49,370 nt of DNA from a virus. Position numbers and translations under genes: made by a program. Below are positions 49,197 to 49,370 of the stretch, in pieces. Within the stretch, counting starts at the first letter, position 1. Every line of letters begins with the position of its first letter. The notes beneath the pieces are model-generated. The model saw only the letters and a list, made by a program, of their open reading frames with translations. It was not told the DNA's origin and did no database searches. The stretch lies in the IMG/VR virus record IMGVR_UViG_3300025941_000035, positions 1 through 49,370 of that record; one strand, written 5' to 3'.

Positions 49197-49370
49197 TGCC
49201 GGGGTTGTTGATATCGAGCAACTGGGCGGCGACCTGCCACACCTGCTCGGGCCGACCCTTCTCGTACTTCATGAGTTGGGTCTTGCCCCGCTGGATGCGG
49301 CACTGGTGCAGGAGGTCGGGCAGCTTGGTGCGACGGGTGCTGTACCCGGCCGGAACAACCAACAAAATGT
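49189..49370 (-). CDS. truncated XRE-like HTH protein (C-terminus)
   Basis: A frame open at the right edge of the window; 59 or so residues of the C-terminal end are visible. LPDLLHQCRIQRGKTQ, KYEKGRPEQ and VAAQLLDI resemble the helix-rich core of XRE/Cro-type repressors (the KYEKG motif is typical), but the spacing between helices is short, so this is tentative. The gene begins outside the window. Its TAG stop (49189-49191) lies inside the last palindrome (49185-49196) and explains that copy's unique TA centre. It is a candidate for the repressor that reads the palindromes. Confidence 0.35.
   Translation of the reverse strand, partial: ILLVVPAGYSTRRTKLPDLLHQCRIQRGKTQLMKYEKGRPEQVWQVAAQLLDINNPGSF

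Noticed and set aside
1-49370. tRNA genes or an integrase/attachment site
   Set aside because: No cloverleaf-like sequence and no tyrosine or serine recombinase motifs were recognised by eye; the rest of the genome lies outside the window.

Overview
The window is a large part of a high-GC (by eye about two-thirds G+C), tightly packed, lytic-looking siphovirus genome of an actinobacterium. The signs are a terminase-portal-protease-capsid-tail order, a 1137-residue tape measure preceded by two frameshift-overlapping tail-assembly chaperones, and a replication set of family A polymerase, DUF2815-type SSB, DUF2800/RecB-like nuclease, SNF2 helicase, VRR-NUC and prim-pol. The host genus cannot be named from sequence. 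No LysB-type mycolyl esterase, integrase, tRNA or CRISPR array was seen, and neither genome end can be identified.

Layout. 1-28697 is transcribed rightward. It holds small leader genes, TerS, TerL, a glycosyltransferase, a membrane protein, the portal, a NUDIX-capsid protease fusion, a major capsid protein with a fused scaffold-like N-terminus, a tail-tube candidate, a pectate-lyase-type tailspike, an amidase-EEP endolysin, a holin, head-tail connectors, chaperones, the tape measure and three minor tail proteins. 28690-49370 is transcribed leftward as an almost continuous chain of ATGA/GTGA-coupled genes. Reading from the right edge these are small zinc-binding or membrane proteins, VRR-NUC, DUF2800, SSB, PolA, SNF2 helicase, an HTH protein, prim-pol and a RecA-like ATPase, then a glycan-modification cluster (three glycosyltransferase-like proteins and a TylF-type O-methyltransferase) interleaved with small proteins. 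The two arms meet tail to tail with an 8-bp overlap of coding sequences.

The outstanding feature is a 12-bp palindrome, GTTTC-YR-GAAAC, present 37 times with perfect arms across both arms. By a hand estimate far fewer than one copy is expected by chance. Copies are unusually evenly spaced: no two are closer than 474 bp, the mean is about 1.7 kb in the left arm and 1.0 kb in the right, and there is no orientation preference. Twenty-four lie inside genes, where they force the peptides VSRN/VSGN, FLET/FPET or FQK/FWK; the rest lie between genes, several overlapping promoter-like sequences or next to hairpins. This looks like a genome-wide binding-site system (repressor/stoperator, centromere-like or nucleoid-organising) whose protein is not proven. 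Candidates are an HTH protein at 36298-36828 and a truncated XRE-like gene at the right edge whose stop codon lies inside the last site.

Other unusual items are a second small repeat family (ATAGTGTGAYAC, three copies), the amidase-EEP lysin, the NUDIX-protease fusion, duplicated modules inside the tailspike, a four-cysteine insertion in the polymerase fingers, and four glycosyltransferase-like genes plus a sugar-type methyltransferase that together could glycosylate virion proteins or host surface molecules.
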